Shown here piece after piece: positions 25,012 through 29,070 of a stretch of 29,070 bases of DNA. The first letter of the stretch is position 1, and each line of letters starts with the position of its first letter. The notes under the pieces were generated by a model, which saw only the letters and a program-made list of their open reading frames with translations, did not search any database and had not been told where the DNA came from. The position numbers were made by a program, and so were the translations under genes. This DNA is from Bacteroidota bacterium. GTDB taxonomy: Bacteria; Bacteroidota; Bacteroidia; Flavobacteriales_F; PHOS-HE28. The DNA lies in assembly GCA_023418095.1 (NCBI GenBank), contig JAEZDL010000168.1, forward strand, positions 1-29,070, in the 5' to 3' direction.

Positions 25012-26337
25012 ATGATCCGCCAGATCTTCCTCACACGGCGCACGTTCATCATCGGCTGGTCGATCGTTCTCACGATGATCGCCGGCTGGTTCTGGCAACC
25101 TGCGTTCGTAGTGGGGAAGGTCGCGTTATTGCTCTTGATCACGGCGCTCGTCGTTGATCTGTTCCTGTTGCATGGGAAGCGGGCCGGGATCGTTGCGGTG
25201 CGCCGCACGCTGGAGCGCTGGTCCAACGGCGATCGCAACCCGGTGACGCTGGTGATCACCAGCCGTTATCCCATGGATGTGTGGATAAGGGTGATCGATG
25301 AGCTGCCGGTGCAATTCCAGGTCCGCGATCTGCAATTCCGATCGAAACTTGCCGCCTGGGGGACCGTGGACCTTGATTACAACGTGCGTCCGGTGCAACG
25401 GGGCGTATATCATTTCGGATCGATACAGGTATTCGTACGCACTGCGATCGGCCTGGCCGAACGGCGTTACAGCGAGGATCGGCAGCGCGAAGTGGCCGTA
25501 TATCCCTCCTATCTGCAACTGCGGAAGTACGAACTGCTCGCGATCAGCGACAGGCTCACACTTGCAGGGATCAAGCGTGTGCGGCGCATCGCTCAGCAGG
25601 CGGAATTCGAGCGGATCAAGGAATACATCCCCGGTGATGACAGGCGAACGGTGAACTGGAAGGCCACGGCACGCCGCGGGCGAATGATGGTGAACCAGTA
25701 CCAGGACGAACGCGCACAGCAGGTCTTCTCGTTGATCGATACGGGCCGCGTGATGAAGATGCCCTTCGAGGGCCTCAGCCTGTTGGACCATTCGATCAAT
25801 GCTTCACTGGTGATCGGCAGCATCGCCATGCGGAAAGAGGACAAGGCGGGGTTGATCACCTTCAGCAATAAAGTGCATGATGTGCTTCCGGCCAGCCGCC
25901 AGAAAGGCCAGATGCAGTCCATACTTCAAATGCTCTACCACCAATCCACCGATCATCTGGAAACGGATATCGAGGCGTTGTACATTGCTGTGCGAAGGTG
26001 GATCCATCAGCGTAGCCTGTTGCTCCTCTTCACGAACTATGAAAGTGTGGGAGCGATGCAACGGCAGCTTCCCTACCTGCTGCGGCTGGCCCGCCAACAT
26101 CTGGTGGTGCCGATCTTCTTCATCAACACCGAATTGGAGAAGGACCTCCGATCGGAACCGGCGAACACCGAGGAAGTGTATATCCGCACGATCGTTGAAA
26201 GAACGATGTTCGAGAAACAACTGATCGCACGGGAGCTGGAGCGGCACGGAATGGCTTCCATTCTCTGCCGGCCGCAGGACCTTACCGTGAACGTGGTGAA
26301 CCGTTATCTGGAGATCAAGGCGCGCGGGATCCTGTGA
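25012..26337 (+). CDS. DUF58 protein, MoxR partner
   Basis: A 441-residue protein with two N-terminal membrane segments (FIIGWSIVLTMIAGWFWQ and VVGKVALLLLITALVVDLFLL), a beta domain with PMDVWIRVIDELP and PVQRGVYHFG, and the DUF58 signature YIPGDDRRTVNWKATARRG. A VWA-like fold with FSLIDTGRVMKM and MRKEDKAGLITFS follows. Its start codon lies directly after the MoxR stop. In related clusters DUF58 and MoxR are presumed to act together at the membrane; the role is not established. Confidence 0.92.
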   Translation: MIRQIFLTRRTFIIGWSIVLTMIAGWFWQPAFVVGKVALLLLITALVVDLFLLHGKRAGIVAVRRTLERWSNGDRNPVTLVITSRYPMDVWIRVIDELPVQFQVRDLQFRSKLAAWGTVDLDYNVRPVQRGVYHFGSIQVFVRTAIGLAERRYSEDRQREVAVYPSYLQLRKYELLAISDRLTLAGIKRVRRIAQQAEFERIKEYIPGDDRRTVNWKATARRGRMMVNQYQDERAQQVFSLIDTGRVMKMPFEGLSLLDHSINASLVIGSIAMRKEDKAGLITFSNKVHDVLPASRQKGQMQSILQMLYHQSTDHLETDIEALYIAVRRWIHQRSLLLLFTNYESVGAMQRQLPYLLRLARQHLVVPIFFINTELEKDLRSEPANTEEVYIRTIVERTMFEKQLIARELERHGMASILCRPQDLTVNVVNRYLEIKARGIL

Positions 26338-26357
26338 TCTTTTCGCAACTTTCGGAA

Positions 26358-26771
26358 ATGGAACGCATCCTTCAACGCACGGTCACCGCCACACCGGACA
26401 AAGCGGATTACTTCACCCGCATCACCGCCCGGGGCCTCGAGGCCATCGCGGACGAACCTTCAAGCGAAGGTGGCGGCGATCTTGGGCTTCGCCCTCATGA
26501 ACTGTTGATCGGAAGCCTTGCCTCGTGCGTCGCGATCACCCTGAAGATGTACGCGGGCCGCAAAGGCTGGGACATCATGCCGTTCAAGGTGCATGTGCAC
26601 ATGGATCGGAGCCAGGGCGGAGGTGATGTGACCACCAGTTTGCGCGTGGAGCTCGACCTTCCTCCAAGGCTCGATCCGCAGCAGCGGGAAAGGTTGAAGC
26701 AGATCGGATCGAAATGTCCGGTACACCGCACCCTTACCGGCGACCTAAGCATCTCGTTCGATCGGCCTTGA
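26358..26771 (+). CDS. OsmC-family protein
   Basis: A 137-residue protein of the OsmC/Ohr superfamily, many members of which reduce organic peroxides or respond to stress. Motifs are a beta strand YFTRITARGLEAIADEP, the central helix HELLIGSLASCVAITLKMYAG with one Cys, and CPVHRTL with a second Cys near the C terminus; these two Cys would form the redox pair. A GTG at 26334 overlaps the DUF58 stop (GTGA) and could be the start with eight more residues; ATG 26358 gives an N terminus nearer to the family's usual length. It may be the last gene of the MoxR operon, or be independent: AACTTTCG lies just before. Confidence 0.85.
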   Translation: MERILQRTVTATPDKADYFTRITARGLEAIADEPSSEGGGDLGLRPHELLIGSLASCVAITLKMYAGRKGWDIMPFKVHVHMDRSQGGGDVTTSLRVELDLPPRLDPQQRERLKQIGSKCPVHRTLTGDLSISFDRP

Positions 26772-26845
26772 TCCAGCTCCCTTCGCGATCGCCGATCGGC
26801 ATCCGGCCCATGATGCACGTCAATTCCCCGCCGCAGCGCAGGCCG

Positions 26846-26853
26846 TAAATTTG
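26846..26853 (+). promoter_or_regulatory. Likely promoter element of the 488-residue conserved protein gene
   Basis: TAAATTTG fits TAnnTTTG and ends 8 bases before the ATG at 26862. As at 16316, the message would be leaderless or nearly so. Confidence 0.5.
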
Positions 26854-26861
26854 TACCTGAC

Positions 26862-28328
26862 ATGATCCAAGACCCGAACCGGATCGTACTGAGTCCGGCA
26901 CAAAAAGCCAAGCGGATCAACCTCGATCCCGATCTGTACGGAACCTTCGCCGAGATCGGCGCGGGCCAGGAGACCGTACGTCACTTCTTCCGTGCCGGCC
27001 GCTCCTCGTGGACCATCGCAAAGGCGATGAGCGCCTACGACAAGGATTTCAGCAACGCGATCTACGGGCCTGAACCGGGCAATCGTTTCGTGGTGGAAAG
27101 CCGGCTGAAGAACATGCTGCGCCACGAATATGGCCTCATCGTGGACCGCCTTTCGCGGAAGGACCATCCCACCAAGAAATTCTTCACCTTCGCGAACACC
27201 GTAGCCACCAGCACGTTCGAGAAACCCCACAGTGGTCACGGCTGGATAGGTGTACGGTTCCAGACAGCGCCCGATCAGCCAACGAGCGATGCCATCATAC
27301 ACGTGCGCCTGCACGATCCGGACATCACGCTTCAGCAGGAGAACCTGGGCATCCTGGGCGTGAACCTCCTTTTCGGCTGCCTCTTCCATCACAACGATCC
27401 GCAGGAGATCATGACGGCGCTATACGACAACGTGAGCCGCCACGTGATGGAGATCGACATGATCCAGATGAACGGGCCGGCGTTCGCACAGGTGGACAAC
27501 CGGCTGCTCAGCCTCCAGTTGGTGAAGCGCGGCTACACCGATGCCGTTCTCTTCGGTCCCGATGGCCAGAACCTTCAGGCCAGCGAGATGCTCTACAAAA
27601 AGAACATCCTTGCGATCCGTGGAAGCTTCCGGCCGGTGACGAAGGTGAACATCGACATGATCATGAACGGCTACAACATGTTCATCAAGGAACAGCGTGT
27701 GGACCGTCAGAACCTGCAGGTATTATTCGAGATCACACTCAACAATCTGCGCGCCGATACCGGTGATGTGGATGAGAAGGATTTCATCGATCGGGCCGAT
27801 ATCCTTTGTTCGCTCGGGCAGACCGTATTGATCAGCAATTACCAGGAATACTACAAGCTCGTTGAATATTTCAGCCGCTACACCAAAGCGCGCATGGGCC
27901 TGATCATGGGTGTGAACAACCTGATCGACGTCTTCGACGAGAAGTATTACCGCAACCTCAACGGCGGTATGCTCGAGGCCTTCGGCATCCTCTTCACCCG
28001 CGATCTGAAGATCTACGTGTACCCCCAATGCGTGGAAGGCAGCAACGAAGTGATGACCACCACCACCATGCCGGTACATCCGCGCTTGCGGCCGTTATAC
28101 GATTACCTGCTCTTCAATAAGCGCCTCGTCGACATCGAGAGCTACGATCCCAACGTGCTCAACATCTACAGCAAGGAGGTCCTTCGCATGATCCGCGATG
28201 GTGAGACCGGTTGGGAGGAAATGGTGCCGCCGTATGTGGACAACATGATCAAGGACAACAAGCTGTTCGGCTACAGGCCCACCAGGGAGGACAAGGCGGC
28301 GAAGAAGGAAAGCTTGAAGGCGAAATAA
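26862..28328 (+). CDS. Conserved protein of unknown function (about 490 residues)
   Basis: A 488-residue protein that appears soluble: it has no signal peptide or membrane segment that I can see. I cannot assign a family or reaction; I think related proteins of this size occur in Bacteroidota, often with unhelpful names. Visible stretches include TIAKAMSAYDKDFSNAIYGP, GHGWIGVRFQTAP, LGILGVNLLFGCLFHHNDP, MIQMNGPAFAQVDNRLLSLQ, VLISNYQEYYKLVEYFSRYT and FTRDLKIYVYPQCVEGSNEV. A basic end (KAAKKESLKAK) closes it. The N terminus carries no gap in the frame and lies 90 bases after the OsmC stop, behind its own promoter element. The gene is followed by 600 bases of repeat-rich, gene-free sequence. Confidence 0.85.
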   Translation: MIQDPNRIVLSPAQKAKRINLDPDLYGTFAEIGAGQETVRHFFRAGRSSWTIAKAMSAYDKDFSNAIYGPEPGNRFVVESRLKNMLRHEYGLIVDRLSRKDHPTKKFFTFANTVATSTFEKPHSGHGWIGVRFQTAPDQPTSDAIIHVRLHDPDITLQQENLGILGVNLLFGCLFHHNDPQEIMTALYDNVSRHVMEIDMIQMNGPAFAQVDNRLLSLQLVKRGYTDAVLFGPDGQNLQASEMLYKKNILAIRGSFRPVTKVNIDMIMNGYNMFIKEQRVDRQNLQVLFEITLNNLRADTGDVDEKDFIDRADILCSLGQTVLISNYQEYYKLVEYFSRYTKARMGLIMGVNNLIDVFDEKYYRNLNGGMLEAFGILFTRDLKIYVYPQCVEGSNEVMTTTTMPVHPRLRPLYDYLLFNKRLVDIESYDPNVLNIYSKEVLRMIRDGETGWEEMVPPYVDNMIKDNKLFGYRPTREDKAAKKESLKAK

Positions 28329-28392
28329 CGGTAACGATCCAGGGTCACAAAGCGTCGATCCACCGGATCGGCCGTTGGTTCATCTTTTCTTT

Positions 28393-28494
28393 GGGCGCGT
28401 GCCGGCCTCAAAAGCAGGCCGTCACCGGGCTATCCGCTCCAAGTCCGCGATCGCTACGCGCTCTTGCGGGCTTTCCGCTTCTATCCCTCGCGCG
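28393..28494. repeat. Dispersed stem-loop repeat, copy B (short loop)
   Basis: Second copy of the element at 14191-14340. It holds the same 5' hairpin (CGGCCT/AGGCCG) and the stem AAGTCCGC (28441-28448) with GCGGGCTT (28466-28473), but here the loop is 17 bases against 65 in copy A. The 3' block (CTTGCGGGCTTTCCGCTTCTATCCC) is identical. It lies 64 bases after a stop codon; it contains short chance reading frames that are not genes. Confidence 0.8.
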
Positions 28495-28657
28495 CTGGCG
28501 CATTCGAGATGATCCTTCATTATCCCATAACATTTTCGCCAAGTACAGCAACCGCGTAAGTGGCCAAGCCGGAAACCCCGCACGACCGACGGGAGGAGGA
28601 GTTGCAGGCGAAGCCACGACCAGACAGGATCCCGCCCAGAAAACCCAAGTGAATGTC

Positions 28658-28675
28658 GACTGGTGAATAGTGAAT
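28658..28675. repeat. Left arm of an 18-base inverted repeat around the heptamer array
   Basis: GACTGGTGAATAGTGAAT is the exact reverse complement of 28779-28796. The two arms enclose about 100 bases, most of the tandem array; the arms are the array's own unit in opposite orientation. Confidence 0.8.
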
Positions 28676-28689
28676 GGGCAGAACCAACA

Positions 28690-28847
<158 letters not shown>

Positions 28848-28933
28848 CACCCACGCAACTTTTCCACAACGACGTGATCTGTCGCAGCTGACTTGTAGTT
28901 TCACATCGCCCACGATCGACGCGGGTTTTGTCA

Positions 28934-29070
28934 ATGCCGATCAAGATCATCCATACCGCCGACAACCACCTCGGCATCACCTTCCAGAAGTACCCGGACG
29001 AAGTGCGCAAACGGCTGCTACAGGAGCGGCTCGATGCGCTGAAAGCCTTGGTGGACGAAGGAAATTCACG
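28934..29070 (+). CDS. SbcD/Mre11-like metallophosphoesterase nuclease (3' end missing)
   Basis: Only the first 45 codons are in the window. PIKIIHTADNHLGI has the first metal motif D-x-H of the metallophosphoesterase fold (Asp 10, His 12), and the following residues (FQKYPDEVRKRLLQERLDAL) fit the helix after it in SbcD/YhaO-type DNA repair exonucleases, where HTxDxHLG is usual. Start ATG is at 28934, 90 bases after the tandem array. Its partner SbcC-like ATPase gene would be expected beyond the window edge. Confidence 0.8.
   Translation, partial: MPIKIIHTADNHLGITFQKYPDEVRKRLLQERLDALKALVDEGNS

Noticed and set aside
28211..28666. 151-codon frame starting inside the 488-residue protein gene and running through repeat copy B
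   Set aside because: Most of it is the stem-loop repeat read in a chance frame.

Overview
The window looks like chromosomal DNA of a Bacteroidota member, most likely a GC-rich lineage close to the Flavobacteriales. The main signs are a probable type IX secretion cargo with a C-terminal sorting domain (14403-15269), several TAnnTTTG-like promoter elements close to start codons, little sign of Shine-Dalgarno sequences, and gene neighbourhoods typical of the phylum (MoxR/DUF58/SpoIIM/RDD; arginase-CtlX). The tetramer GATC is strikingly frequent in genes and in gaps. The coding density is high. I see no tRNA, rRNA, CRISPR array, transposase or phage gene.

Left part (1-10.7 kb): the 3' part of a giant multi-PAS hybrid histidine kinase (cut by the window edge), then three genes and a glycosyltransferase on the minus strand. 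In order of transcription, arginase, CtlX-type citrulline hydrolase and arginyl-tRNA synthetase form a tight operon for arginine use; a GT4-like glycosyltransferase follows on the same strand.

Middle (10.8-19.5 kb): a small lipoprotein, the DNA translocase FtsK, a dispersed stem-loop repeat directly at the ftsK stop codon, a T9SS cargo protein, a clear bidirectional terminator, an OmpA-family lipoprotein, and then a run of plus-strand genes: a class I SAM methyltransferase, a 75-residue Lys/Ala-rich histone H1-like protein with no acidic residue, a SET-domain protein methyltransferase, LolA, and an unassigned exported protein. The adjacent H1-like and SET genes are the most interesting pair: a candidate bacterial chromatin protein next to a possible modifying enzyme.

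Right part (19.5-29 kb): a divergent RDD membrane protein and a tightly overlapping operon (SpoIIM-like membrane protein, second membrane protein, DUF4129-like, DUF4350-like, MoxR AAA ATPase, DUF58, OsmC-like). This is a MoxR-type cluster, probably acting on or at the cell envelope; its substrate is unknown. Next comes a 488-residue conserved protein that I cannot assign, and a 600-base gap holding the second copy of the stem-loop repeat and a heptamer/octamer tandem array flanked by an 18-base inverted repeat. The window ends in the start of an SbcD/Mre11-like nuclease gene.
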